From Thermoflavifilum sp. (lineage in GTDB: Bacteria; Bacteroidota; Bacteroidia; Chitinophagales; Chitinophagaceae), in contig JAIMAQ010000006.1 of NCBI GenBank assembly GCA_023511875.1, positions 62,001-126,000 on the forward strand: a DNA stretch of 64,000 nucleotides. The letters are read 5' to 3'. Below the pieces are notes generated by a model. The model saw only the letters and a list, made by a program, of their open reading frames with translations, did no database searches and was not told the DNA's origin. Both the position numbers and the translations under genes were made by a program. Positions 46,191-55,376 of this stretch are shown here, piece after piece. Position 1 is the first letter of the stretch; each line of letters begins with the position of its first letter.

Positions 46191-47264
46191 ATGCTACGTT
46201 TTATACATCCCGCGCTCATGCTAAGCATTTGCCTGATAGCAGCAGCTTGTGGCCCGCACCAGCGCTCTGCCGCTTCACACCCGGATAGCTTGTTGACCAT
46301 CCATCAACCTTTACCCACCCACCCTATTCGCTCGTTTGCCGATTCACAACCTTCTCTACCCCAAAAACCAGATACCTCGCCAGCAGCAAAACCCGATACA
46401 GGAAAGCATCATCCTGATACCACTCAACATGCTATAGCCAATCGACGAGTTTGGCCAGTGAAATTCCCCCCTACATTGCCGGGATCAATCTTTCCCGAAC
46501 ATCGGGTGGTGGCTTTCTATGGCAATTTGTATTCAAAAAAAATGGGCATATTGGGCGAATTGCCTCCCGATCAGATGGTTGCCAAACTCTTACAAATGGC
46601 TCACATGTGGCAACAAGCCGATACAACCAAAAAGGTGATTCCCGCCCTCCACTTGATTGCGGTTACGGCTCAGGGGTATCCCGGCAAAGACGGTAAACAT
46701 CGGCTGCGTATGCCCAACTGGATGATCGATAGTGTCATGCATATGGCTAGCCGCATTAATGGACTCGTATTTTTGGACGTGCAGGTAGGGCTGAGTACGC
46801 TGCAAGACGAAGTTCCACGTTTGGAACCTTACTTAAAACTGCCCAACGTACATTTAGCTATTGACCCCGAGTTTTCGATGAAAACGGGTGCCGCACCGGG
46901 TACTCGTATCGGCACTTTCGACGCTGCCGATGTGAATTATTGTGCCGATTTTTTAACTCGTTTGGTCCAACAATACCACCTCCCTCCAAAAATCCTCGTT
47001 GTTCATCGGTTTACACAGCGCATGTTGACCAACTACAAGGACATTAAGCTTAGGCCTGAAGTGCAGATTGTTATGGATATGGATGGTTGGGGGCCAAAAT
47101 CTTTAAAAATCGATTCGTATAAAAACTTCATTGCCCGTGAACCCGTGGAATACACAGGATTCAAACTCTTTTTCAAAAACGATACCCGCAATGGGCAACC
47201 GTTGATGACTCCTCAAGAAGTGTTATCCCTTTTCCCGCCACCCGTTTATATCCAATATCAATGA
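46191..47264 (+). CDS. Lipoprotein of unknown function with glycosidase-like barrel features
   Basis: A 357-residue lipoprotein: signal with lipobox IAAAC at residue 20, then a Pro-, His- and Asp-rich linker to about 85, and a compact domain from about 95 to the end. Conserved-looking patches are RVVAFYGNLYSKKMGILGELP, NGLVFLDVQVG, VHLAIDPEFSM and ILVVHRFTQRML, then VQIVMDMDGWG; the regular strand-helix order ending each strand in Asp or Glu suggests a TIM barrel. I do not recognise a named family and no catalytic pair can be assigned. It has its own promoter and its end overlaps the DUF302 gene by 7 bases. Confidence 0.7.
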   Translation: MLRFIHPALMLSICLIAAACGPHQRSAASHPDSLLTIHQPLPTHPIRSFADSQPSLPQKPDTSPAAKPDTGKHHPDTTQHAIANRRVWPVKFPPTLPGSIFPEHRVVAFYGNLYSKKMGILGELPPDQMVAKLLQMAHMWQQADTTKKVIPALHLIAVTAQGYPGKDGKHRLRMPNWMIDSVMHMASRINGLVFLDVQVGLSTLQDEVPRLEPYLKLPNVHLAIDPEFSMKTGAAPGTRIGTFDAADVNYCADFLTRLVQQYHLPPKILVVHRFTQRMLTNYKDIKLRPEVQIVMDMDGWGPKSLKIDSYKNFIAREPVEYTGFKLFFKNDTRNGQPLMTPQEVLSLFPPPVYIQYQ

Positions 47265-47659
47265 TTGGGCGCCAATCGATGAAGCACTTGTTGTAATTTT
47301 TTTCTGACTTCTTCGGCAATATTCTTGAGCTGGTCATTGTGGACAGCAGCCATCGAAGCTACTGGATCTACAGCTGTAACCTCAATTTCACCAGCGGTAT
47401 TTTCTTCTACCACCACATTACAGGGAAGCATAGTACCTATCTTATCTTCGGCTTGCAAGGCCTGATAGGCAAATGGCGGATTACAAGCACCCAAGATCCG
47501 ATACTTCCGAAAATCTACATTGAGCTTTTTTTTCAATGTAGCTTGCACATCTATTTCGGTGAGTACGCCGAAACCCTCTGCTTGCAAGGCATCAGTAACC
47601 CGCTGGATAGCTTCTTCGAAAGTAACGTTTTCCAAACGCGTATTGAAATAATAACTCAT
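47258..47659 (-). CDS. DUF302 domain protein
   Basis: A 133-residue single-domain protein: MSYYFNTRLENVTFEEAIQRVTDALQAEGFGVLTEIDV and LGACNPPFAYQAL then MLPCNVVV are typical DUF302 segments (residues about 5-125). No signal peptide. The small alpha/beta domain is of unknown function; it often occurs near metal-transport and redox genes. It lies 86 bases downstream of the efflux operon on the same strand and may be its last gene, though the weak hairpin in the gap leaves this open. Confidence 0.88.
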   Translation of the reverse strand: MSYYFNTRLENVTFEEAIQRVTDALQAEGFGVLTEIDVQATLKKKLNVDFRKYRILGACNPPFAYQALQAEDKIGTMLPCNVVVEENTAGEIEVTAVDPVASMAAVHNDQLKNIAEEVRKKLQQVLHRLAPNH

Positions 47660-47745
47660 AGCATTAGTTTTATTCGAATTTCATCTTTTATTCCAAAAAT
47701 CTGCGTAACCTCCGTTACACGAAAAAAGTTAAATGGACAAAGCTT

Positions 47746-48975
47746 TTATTGGCTTCTACCTTTCATATTCATATCTGACATTTGCATACCCGCCATATTT
47801 ACCCCACTTCCATAGATTAACTCATACTGGCTGTTGAGCAAATAGGCTCCTTGAGCTACTACTTGTTCACCGGGCTTCAGCCCCTGCCATACAGCAGCCC
47901 ATCCCTGATGAATAGGTCCCAGGTCAATCTTTTTCCTTACATATGTATGAGGTTTTTGCTGTACCCACACCAATGGTTGGCCTGTTTCAAACATAATTGC
48001 CGAAGCCGGCACCTGCAAGGCACTCGAATAAGGCTTATGTGTGTCTATCTCCAACTCTACATAAGCCAATTCTCCAGGCTGGATATGGACTTGGGGATCA
48101 GAGATCACGATATTGAGCAAATATACCATTGATTGTGGCTGTACTGCTGGATTAGAAAAAGCTATTCGGCCTGTAAATATTTGTTGAGGATGAGCGGGTA
48201 GCTCGATGCGGATATCTTTAACCAAAGGCAAGATAGAGATGTCTTCAGGGCTAAGCTGTGCTTGTACCCAAAAAGTAGAAGTGCGCGTAAGTTGAACGAC
48301 GGATTGCCCCTGAGCCACATAATCGCCTTCTTGTTTGAGCTTAGCGGTTAAATATCCACTCGTTGTGCTATACACCGTGAGGGTGTCTATCGACAAATGA
48401 TGAACAGATTTGCCGCTGGTGATCAGTTGCCGAAATGCTTCAATTTGTTGCCTATTTAATCCTCGCCGTAAAAGCCGTCTTTCCAGCGCATGCAAAAAAA
48501 GAGTATCTGACGGCGCTCGATGTTGTATAGCAGTCAGATAAGTCTGTTCATCGGCAGCGAGATCGGGACTATATACCTGAAATAGGGGCTGGTGAGCGCG
48601 CACATATTCTCCAGGATTGTTGACATACAGCTTCGTAATCCAGCCAGAAAATACAGGACTATAAGTTGTTATTTGGGTAGGATCAAATACCGTAGTACCC
48701 GTAAGCCTACGTATCTCTACCACTTGCCCGGTGCCAACAGGGAATGTATGAATGCCCGCAAGCCGTTCCTGAGCCGAGGTAAGGGTAATGGGCATTGCAA
48801 ACATGTCATGCATTTGTTGCTGCATATCTTGTCGGCCGTGCATATTGTGTACATGAGCAGAAACCGAATCGGCTGACACAGTGTTAGTGGTGTTGGATGA
48901 CGGTTGAAGACGACATCCCGCCCCCAATGCAATTGCCAAAAAGAATCCTAATGAATATTGATTAATAGTGCTCAT
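47746..48975 (-). CDS. Periplasmic adaptor of heavy-metal RND efflux (CusB-like, second copy)
   Basis: About 409 residues. A lipoprotein-type N terminus (LGAGC) is followed by a His/Met-rich stretch (HNMHGRQDMQQQMHDMF), the beta-barrel and lipoyl parts of a membrane-fusion protein (PVFSGWITKLYVNNPGEYVRAHQPLFQVYSPDL is the lipoyl motif) with a short helical hairpin, and a C terminus with many Met residues (MAGMQMSDMNM). These Met clusters suggest Cu(I) or Ag(I) binding. A GTG at 48999 would overlap the preceding adaptor by 4 bases; the ATG at 48975 gives a normal signal and is preferred. Last of the pump genes. Confidence 0.87.
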   Translation of the reverse strand: MSTINQYSLGFFLAIALGAGCRLQPSSNTTNTVSADSVSAHVHNMHGRQDMQQQMHDMFAMPITLTSAQERLAGIHTFPVGTGQVVEIRRLTGTTVFDPTQITTYSPVFSGWITKLYVNNPGEYVRAHQPLFQVYSPDLAADEQTYLTAIQHRAPSDTLFLHALERRLLRRGLNRQQIEAFRQLITSGKSVHHLSIDTLTVYSTTSGYLTAKLKQEGDYVAQGQSVVQLTRTSTFWVQAQLSPEDISILPLVKDIRIELPAHPQQIFTGRIAFSNPAVQPQSMVYLLNIVISDPQVHIQPGELAYVELEIDTHKPYSSALQVPASAIMFETGQPLVWVQQKPHTYVRKKIDLGPIHQGWAAVWQGLKPGEQVVAQGAYLLNSQYELIYGSGVNMAGMQMSDMNMKGRSQ

Positions 48976-48995
48976 ATCTTTAAAAAAATTATAGG

Positions 48996-50363
48996 TCACG
49001 GATGCCCAAGTATATGGGCTGATTTCTGAGCAGAAGAGTACCAGCTTATAGCAGATTCCAGTGAAACAGGGCTGTCGGGATCGACCATATATGCCGCATG
49101 ACGAGCTACTCGTTCACCAGGAGAGAGTCCGCTTAACACCTGCACCCAATCGTTAGATATCATGCCCAATTGCACTTCCCTCACATGAAATACATGGGGA
49201 AATTGCTTGTCTTGAACCCAAACCACTTCATGGCGCCCCAAGAAGTCTACTGCAGAACGCGGTATAAACAATCCCTGCGGGGTGTGTATGCGAGGAAAAA
49301 TCTCGGCCCGAATAAGGCTATTGTACTTCCATTGGTCAGGGATATTGTTCAAATAAACCCGAATCGAAGCAAAATTCTGAGCATCTGGATCTCGAATGGG
49401 AGGAATAAAGTCAACTCGTCCCTTTACTCTTCCTTGGAGGTTGCCTTCTAACCACAGATCCACAGGATCGCCCACCTGTATTTGCGCAAGCTGGGCATTA
49501 CTCACTTGTACAATTGCCCAAGCTCGTTGCTCATTCAAAATAGCCAGCACTGGAACGCCTGCCTCCACATAAGCACCCTTTACATAGGGTAATGTCATTG
49601 GCTGCATGGTAGGAGATGAATGACCATCCTCCGTCGACATAAACCCCGAAGCGGGTATCTCGGGTAGGCTGAGGATGCCCGATGCTGGACTAGCAAGGAC
49701 GAAAGTCACAATAGGTTGCAAACTCCGCCGCACCTGTGCAATCTCTCGTGGCAACATGCCTTGAAGACGCAGGCTTTCTTCTAGCGACAACACCAAGGCA
49801 GTATCGTGTTGGCGAACGGCCTGAATCCAATATTGCTGCACAGTAAGTAAATCAGGGCTATATATCCTCATCAGAGGTTGACCCTTGCGCACATGGCTGA
49901 ATAATGAAGGTACATATAAGGAATCTATCCAGCCGCTCACACGTGGTGTAATTAACTGCGTATAGCGTTGATCATAAGTGAGGTAGCCGACGGCTTGAAT
50001 AGTATCGGGAATAACTGCACGAGATGGAACAGTTGTAGCAAAATCGCCGATTACCGTTTCGGTAACGGGCTCTTCGAGTAAATTGAGCAAGCTATCTGGT
50101 TGTTCAGTTGTCGTATCCGCTGTCTCTGGCTCACTCGACAGTGAATGGAACTCTAACGTCATGCCACAAATTGGGCATTTCCCTGGCTGATCTCTATGTA
50201 TCTGAGGATGCATGGAGCAGGTGTAATACCCATTTTGGTGCTGCACGGCCGCAGCATTCTTTTTCCCCGTAAACTCGTTGCAGCCATATGCCCAAAAGGC
50301 TGTAGTGAAGGCTATTATCCAGATGTGCAACCAGAGAATTCTTTGCATTATTGGGTGTTTCAT
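48996..50363 (-). CDS. Periplasmic adaptor of heavy-metal RND efflux with metal-binding domain (CusB-like, first copy)
   Basis: A 455-residue lipoprotein (lipobox region AYGC at residue 28). Right after it is a heavy-metal-binding domain, YTCSMHPQIHRDQPGKCPICGMTLEF (about 47-72), as found in CusB and CopA-type proteins. The membrane-fusion core follows, with RVSGWIDSLYVPSLFSHVRKGQPLMRIYSPDL (about 140-172) and the C-terminal VWVQDKQFPHVFHVREVQLG. It should bridge the CusA pump and the TolC channel. It follows the TolC gene by 38 bases and precedes the second adaptor. Confidence 0.92.
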   Translation of the reverse strand: MKHPIMQRILWLHIWIIAFTTAFWAYGCNEFTGKKNAAAVQHQNGYYTCSMHPQIHRDQPGKCPICGMTLEFHSLSSEPETADTTTEQPDSLLNLLEEPVTETVIGDFATTVPSRAVIPDTIQAVGYLTYDQRYTQLITPRVSGWIDSLYVPSLFSHVRKGQPLMRIYSPDLLTVQQYWIQAVRQHDTALVLSLEESLRLQGMLPREIAQVRRSLQPIVTFVLASPASGILSLPEIPASGFMSTEDGHSSPTMQPMTLPYVKGAYVEAGVPVLAILNEQRAWAIVQVSNAQLAQIQVGDPVDLWLEGNLQGRVKGRVDFIPPIRDPDAQNFASIRVYLNNIPDQWKYNSLIRAEIFPRIHTPQGLFIPRSAVDFLGRHEVVWVQDKQFPHVFHVREVQLGMISNDWVQVLSGLSPGERVARHAAYMVDPDSPVSLESAISWYSSAQKSAHILGHP

Positions 50364-50401
50364 AGTAAATGAGGTTTTGGGTTGTGTGGAAAAAACATGT
50401 T

Positions 50402-51676
50402 TTATTGTTCTAAAGCGGTTAACAAATCAATTTGCGTTTGCAAGTATTGTTGCATCAGATCCCAGTAGGTCAACTTTTTGGCTGTCCATTCCTGCCAGGC
50501 TTGAAGGGTTTCGTAAGCATCTCCGGTGAGCTCTCCTAATGCCTGCACATAAGATTGATAAGCCTGCTCATAGGCGGGCAACACTTGTTGTTGATATGCA
50601 CGTACTTGTTCAGATAAAGATTGCAAGCGATGTTGAAGCTGAGCAATGCTTCCCTGAGCTTCAAAAAGCTGCTCTTGTTGCTGCTGACGAAGCGCTTTGA
50701 TTTCTTCTCCCACAGCCAATATTTGATATCGCTGGGTACGCGCAGCCCAAGGTAGCTGTGGCAAGCTAATCATAGCCATCAGGTTGTACATATACATTCC
50801 ATCGGGCATACGCATATTGTCCCACGTCAAGCCAATCTGTGGCTTCAGCTCGGCTTTCAGCAGCTGTTGCTGCCAAGACAGGCTAAGCGCCTGATGGGTC
50901 ATCAAGCGAATATCCGAGCGATTGTGCAGCAAATAAGCAGTATCCACTGGCCCCAGCACTGCATGGGCTAAAGGAGGTACTGAAGTGTCTATTTGAAGCA
51001 AGGCGCCCACAGGTTTATTCATCAAGCCATTTAAGACGGCCGATTGTTGCCCTCTTTCACTGACGAGCGCTACTTCTTGGTTTTGCAAATCGGCCAAATT
51101 AGCCCGAGCCTGATAAATATGAAAAGGTTGCGCCTTGTTATAAGAAAGATTTTTCTCTAAAATCCGAATCAACAACTGGAGCTGCTCTTGTTGTTCTCTA
51201 ACCGCTTGTAACTTATGCTCACTGATCCAGAGGAGCATATAAGCCGTTCGCGCTTGAAAATATAGCTGGTTTCTGAGTACGGCCTGTTGATCGGCATATT
51301 GAGGAATTAGTGATCGTTCATAATTGGCTTGTGCTTGCTGATGGCTAAATATGGGCAGGGTCTGTTGTAGGCGAATCATGGGCATTTTCCGTGCCGAGAG
51401 ATTTCCCGTTTTCGACATTCCCGGGTAAGGAAATTCACTGGCTCCAACCCCTACTTCTGGCACTGGCCATCCTTTGGCCGCCAGCGCTCTTTGAATGGCT
51501 GCCTGTTGACTATAAACATAAGCTTGCAAGCCAGCATTGCGCTGATTCACGCTATCTAAAACCTGAGAAAGGCTGAGCCCTTGGGCATATGCTTGCCCGC
51601 CACTACACCCCCAAAGCCATCCCAAGAGGATAATGCCTAGACCTGATAGTGAAAATATCTTCATCTGATGTCTCAT
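50402..51676 (-). CDS. TolC family outer-membrane efflux channel
   Basis: A 424-residue OEP-family protein, lipoprotein-type signal (LWGC near residue 24) followed by SLSQVLDSVNQRNAGLQAYVYSQQAA, the usual start of the first TolC repeat. Long Gln-rich helices dominate (about 45-220 and 260-420), consistent with the periplasmic alpha-barrel, with the second repeat near DIRLMTHQALSLSWQQQLLKAELKPQIGLT. It forms the outer exit of the metal efflux complex. A start at the ATG at 51664 is equally possible. It follows the CusA C-terminal ORF by 25 bases. Confidence 0.9.
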   Translation of the reverse strand: MRHQMKIFSLSGLGIILLGWLWGCSGGQAYAQGLSLSQVLDSVNQRNAGLQAYVYSQQAAIQRALAAKGWPVPEVGVGASEFPYPGMSKTGNLSARKMPMIRLQQTLPIFSHQQAQANYERSLIPQYADQQAVLRNQLYFQARTAYMLLWISEHKLQAVREQQEQLQLLIRILEKNLSYNKAQPFHIYQARANLADLQNQEVALVSERGQQSAVLNGLMNKPVGALLQIDTSVPPLAHAVLGPVDTAYLLHNRSDIRLMTHQALSLSWQQQLLKAELKPQIGLTWDNMRMPDGMYMYNLMAMISLPQLPWAARTQRYQILAVGEEIKALRQQQQEQLFEAQGSIAQLQHRLQSLSEQVRAYQQQVLPAYEQAYQSYVQALGELTGDAYETLQAWQEWTAKKLTYWDLMQQYLQTQIDLLTALEQ

Positions 51677-51701
51677 CTTTATTCAATTTTTACCCAAAAA
51701 G

Positions 51702-53615
51702 TTATGGAGCATGGGCAACACGGATTTCTCCATATCGCTTGAGCTCGCGTTCTTTAAACAGCAGATATACCACTGGCATGACGAGAAGTACACATTCGGC
51801 TGAAGTGATTACTCCCCCAATCATGGGTAAGGCAATAGGTCGCATAAGCTCAATGCCGGTACCTTTCGACCAGAGCACAGGTATTAAACCCATCAACACA
51901 ATCAATACCGTCATTAGCTTGGGCCGTAGTCGACGTGCTGCCCCTTCTATCACATAATGTTCTAGGGTGGCCCGATCCACCGTTTTGCCTTTTTCCTGGA
52001 TCATCTTATGCATTGCTTCGTCGAGATAAATGACCATTACCACCCCCGTCTCAATGACGATTCCAAAGAGGGCAATAAAGCCTACGACGACCGCTACCGA
52101 CAGATTAGCCCCCCAGGCATACACCATGAAAATGCCTCCCATGAGCCCAAAAGGCACAGTGAGCAATACATTGATGGTATCGTGCCAGTTATCGAATGTG
52201 AGAAAGAGAATAAAAAAGATCAGAAAAAGCACTAGCGGAATAATGATCTGTAGCGTTTGCTTGGCATGAAGTTGATCTTGCCATTCTCCGCTCCATTCCA
52301 AAAAATAGCCTGGTGGGAGTTTCACAGATTGTTGAACCTTTCGAATAGCTTCCTGTACAGTACTCCCCATATCCCGTCCGCGTACATTAAATAGCACTGT
52401 ACCCCGTAGCAAAGCATTTTCACTGTTGATCATCGAAGGGCCTTCACTCAACCGGATATCTGCTACTGCGCTTAGTGGCACAGGTCCATTGGCTGTTTGC
52501 ACGGGAATTTGCCGAATCTGATCTAGACGATCACGCCAATCCTGTGCTAATCGGATGTTAATCGAATAACGCTCACGACCCAACACCATTTGGCTCACCG
52601 AGGCTCCACCAATAGCGTATTCAATCACCCGATTAATGGCTTCTGTAGAAAGACCATATCTACCCAGTGCATCTCGTTTTACAGAAATATCTAAAAATTT
52701 CCCTCCACTGAGCGGCTCGGGATACAAGTCCACTACACCGGGAATACCTTGCAAGGCATCCGCAATGCGTTGTTCGATCATGCTCAGAGTATCGAGCCGA
52801 GCGCCAAATATTTTCACACCCACATCGGTACGAATACCCGTGTTGAGCATGTTGATTCGGTTGATAATAGGCTGCGTCCAACCATTGGTCACACCTGGAA
52901 TCTGAAGTTTTTGATTCAATTCTCGGATTAAGCTATCCTCAGTTACGCCTTTGCGCCACTGGCTACGTGGTTTTAACTCGATGATCGTCTCGATCATATT
53001 GAGTGGAGCAGGATCTGTAGCAGAGGAAATACGCCCAGCTTTCCCCAACACATTCTTCACCTCTGGCACTGAGGCAATGATATGATCCTGAATTTGAAGC
53101 AATCGTTTTATTTCCGCATTAGAAGCATCGGGTAGGGTTACTGGCATAAACAACAATGAGCCTTCATTGAGCGGTGGCATAAACTCTTGACCAAGCCGAG
53201 TAAACAATCCCAGCGAAATGAGCAATACCACGATATTCACCGCTATTGTTGTTTTCTTCCAATGCAGGCATTTTTTCAAAATGGGTTCATAAAGCCTTAC
53301 AAAAAACGAACTGACAGGATTTGCTGATTCTGGCCGCATCCGACCTTTCATAAAATATACCATCAATACGGGCACCCAGGTGACGGCCAACAACATCGAG
53401 CTAACGATGACTAGCGTCTTGGTCCAAGCCAACGGATGAAAGAGCCTCCCTTCCCGACCAGTGAGCAGAAATACAGGTAAAAAAGAAACCACAATAATGA
53501 GAATAGAATTGAAAATAGGCTTACCTACTTGCCTGGCAGCTCGATCTATAATGGAAATTCGTTCTTCTGGTTTCTTATCAGACGATGTATGCATATGTCT
53601 GGAGTGAACATTCAT
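51702..53615 (-). CDS. Heavy-metal RND pump CusA, C-terminal part (split gene)
   Basis: 637 residues matching CusA from membrane segment 5 to the end. After a short His-rich N terminus (MNVHSRHMHTSSDKK) comes RISIIDRAARQVGKPIFNSILIIVVSFLPVFLLTGREGRLFHPLAWTKT (TM5-6), a second periplasmic domain (about 95-370), with a Met in INMLNTG where CusA has one of its metal-binding methionines (alignment from memory), and TM8-12 with GVVMVIYLDEAMHK. It starts 2 bases after the stop of the N-terminal ORF and in a different frame (-1). Either two chains assemble into one pump, or a frameshift has broken the gene. Confidence 0.9.
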   Translation of the reverse strand: MNVHSRHMHTSSDKKPEERISIIDRAARQVGKPIFNSILIIVVSFLPVFLLTGREGRLFHPLAWTKTLVIVSSMLLAVTWVPVLMVYFMKGRMRPESANPVSSFFVRLYEPILKKCLHWKKTTIAVNIVVLLISLGLFTRLGQEFMPPLNEGSLLFMPVTLPDASNAEIKRLLQIQDHIIASVPEVKNVLGKAGRISSATDPAPLNMIETIIELKPRSQWRKGVTEDSLIRELNQKLQIPGVTNGWTQPIINRINMLNTGIRTDVGVKIFGARLDTLSMIEQRIADALQGIPGVVDLYPEPLSGGKFLDISVKRDALGRYGLSTEAINRVIEYAIGGASVSQMVLGRERYSINIRLAQDWRDRLDQIRQIPVQTANGPVPLSAVADIRLSEGPSMINSENALLRGTVLFNVRGRDMGSTVQEAIRKVQQSVKLPPGYFLEWSGEWQDQLHAKQTLQIIIPLVLFLIFFILFLTFDNWHDTINVLLTVPFGLMGGIFMVYAWGANLSVAVVVGFIALFGIVIETGVVMVIYLDEAMHKMIQEKGKTVDRATLEHYVIEGAARRLRPKLMTVLIVLMGLIPVLWSKGTGIELMRPIALPMIGGVITSAECVLLVMPVVYLLFKERELKRYGEIRVAHAP

Positions 53616-53617
53616 GG

Positions 53618-54877
53618 TTAATTGTTTTCTGTAAGATGACGATGAGCATTTTCAATCATGACAATACTGGCATCGGCAATGACCCCAATTGCAATAGCAA
53701 TACCACTGAGCGACATGATATTGGAGTTAAAACCCATCCAGTGAATAAATATGAAACTGATCACCACAGCAATGGGTATAGTGAGAATGGCTACCAAAGC
53801 ACTTCGCACATGGAACAAAAACACGATGATGATAATAGATACAAGGATGACTTCTTCGATCAGCGTGTGCTGGATACTATGGATAGCCGATTCAATCAGG
53901 GTACTGCGATCGTAAGCAATATGGAATTCCACTCCAGGTGGTAGGCCAGCTTGCACGGATTTCATTTTTTCCTTTACTGCTCGGATTACCGCATCGGCAT
54001 TGGCTCCGTATCGCATGATTACCACCCCGCCTACTACTTCTCCTTGCCCATTTTCGTCGGTAAACCCCAAGCGATGATCGCCACCCATCTGCACCTGAGC
54101 AATATCTTTCAATAAAATAGGGGTAGAGCCCACGGTAGCTACGGGAATCTGCTCAAGATCATCGAGTTTCTTGAGATAGCCCAACCCGCGAACGATATAA
54201 TTCGTGCCATTCAAATCGATCACACTCCCTCCCACATCGCGGTTGTTTTCTTGAATAGCTTGAATAACTTGTTCTAAGGAAATATGATAATAAGTGAGTT
54301 TATGGGGATCTAATCGCACTTGGTATTGCGGTTGAAACCCGCCAAAAGAGGCTACCTCACTCACTCCTGGCACATCTTGCAATGCAAATTTTACATACCA
54401 ATCCTGGATACTCCGCAAAGTACCTAGATCATATCCTTTCCCTTCTAACGTATACCAAAACACCTGCCCCACACCCGTGGCATCGGGGCCTAGAGTGGGC
54501 ACCACATCGGGAGGTAATTGCTTTTGGGCATAACTTAATCGCTCCAAAACACGACTTCGTGCCCAATACGGGTCGGTACCATCTTCAAATACCACATACA
54601 CAAAGCTCATCCCAAACATGGAAGTACCTCTGATATCTTTTACCTTCGGAATGCCTTGCAAGCTACTCACCAATGGAAAGGTTATCTGATCCTCAATAAC
54701 CTGTGGCCCTCTGCCAGGCCATTCGGTAAAAACAATGACTTGTACATCGGAGAGATCTGGAATAGCATCTACTGGGGTATGCATGAGCGCATATATACCC
54801 CAGCCCAATAAGCCCAAAGTGAAAACGGTAACCGTAAATCGATTACGGATAGACCATGAAATTAAACGTTCAATCAT
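53618..54877 (-). CDS. Heavy-metal RND pump CusA, N-terminal part (split gene)
   Basis: 419 residues matching CusA from the start (MIERLISWSIRNRFTV) through TM1, the first periplasmic domain (ELGPDATGVG-like VPTLGPDATGVGQVFWYTL, LRSIQDWYVKFALQDVPGVSEVASFGG) and TM2-TM4 with the proton-relay region GIAIAIGVIADASIVMIENAHRHL. It stops with TENN-stop in the cytoplasmic loop between TM4 and TM5. Frame open from 54919, but 54877 is the family start. The remaining half begins 2 bases further on. Powers efflux of Cu/Ag-type ions by proton motive force if both halves assemble. Confidence 0.9.
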   Translation of the reverse strand: MIERLISWSIRNRFTVTVFTLGLLGWGIYALMHTPVDAIPDLSDVQVIVFTEWPGRGPQVIEDQITFPLVSSLQGIPKVKDIRGTSMFGMSFVYVVFEDGTDPYWARSRVLERLSYAQKQLPPDVVPTLGPDATGVGQVFWYTLEGKGYDLGTLRSIQDWYVKFALQDVPGVSEVASFGGFQPQYQVRLDPHKLTYYHISLEQVIQAIQENNRDVGGSVIDLNGTNYIVRGLGYLKKLDDLEQIPVATVGSTPILLKDIAQVQMGGDHRLGFTDENGQGEVVGGVVIMRYGANADAVIRAVKEKMKSVQAGLPPGVEFHIAYDRSTLIESAIHSIQHTLIEEVILVSIIIIVFLFHVRSALVAILTIPIAVVISFIFIHWMGFNSNIMSLSGIAIAIGVIADASIVMIENAHRHLTENN

Positions 54878-54979
54878 GTTGTTTGTGCATTTGAAACGAA
54901 TCAATACTTCATAGACCATGACATCCCTTGAGCTTTTGCTCAGCTGTTCATGGGCCTTACCTGTGAAAGCCGATTCGTA

Positions 54980-55363
54980 TCAAATGCGCCAAACGCTATG
55001 GCGGAGATAAAGGGGAATTTGGAGAAGACTAAAAGGTGGACTATTCGCAAATTGTGGGTCGGCACAATCGTTCCAAAAAGGTAAATTCATCACCGATAGT
55101 CGATAAACCACCCCCACAGCCGGTGTATAGGATTTCCATTCCGAAGATGCATTGGTCAATAAGGGGTGACTATCGGCAATCTTCCAGAAATGGGTGAAAT
55201 CCTGACAACAATTGGGCTTGGAAGCTTGCCCGCAATCATTTACCGGGAAATTAACCCGAATGCCAACTAACTCTCCACAACAATAATGTGCTGAAACGGC
55301 TATTCCACTCACCCCAATGGTGTATATCCACAATAAACCGAGAATGGCCGCTTTTTTCAGCAT
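54980..55363 (-). CDS. HYC_CC_PP-type small exported protein
   Basis: A 127-residue protein with a signal peptide (1-25, ending AVSAHYCCG). The mature N terminus has the HYC motif (AHYCCGE) and then a CC pair in PNCCQDF, the pattern of the HYC_CC_PP family found beside metal-transport genes in Bacteroidota. Six Cys and one or more His could bind metal, but the function is unknown. It lies between the HMA protein and the CusA N-terminal half in the efflux operon. Confidence 0.8.
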   Translation of the reverse strand: MLKKAAILGLLWIYTIGVSGIAVSAHYCCGELVGIRVNFPVNDCGQASKPNCCQDFTHFWKIADSHPLLTNASSEWKSYTPAVGVVYRLSVMNLPFWNDCADPQFANSPPFSLLQIPLYLRHSVWRI

Positions 55364-55376
55364 ATGTTAGTCAATA

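Noticed and set aside
47690..47725. Weak hairpin (GTAAC/GTTAC) after the second adaptor gene as an operon terminator
   Set aside because: Five-base-pair stem with a spaced T run; too weak to call.
53600..53640. Programmed -1 frameshift joining the two CusA halves
   Set aside because: The sequence before the stop (ACA GAA AAC AAT TAA) lacks a good slippery heptamer; re-initiation at the ATG 2 bases on is simpler.
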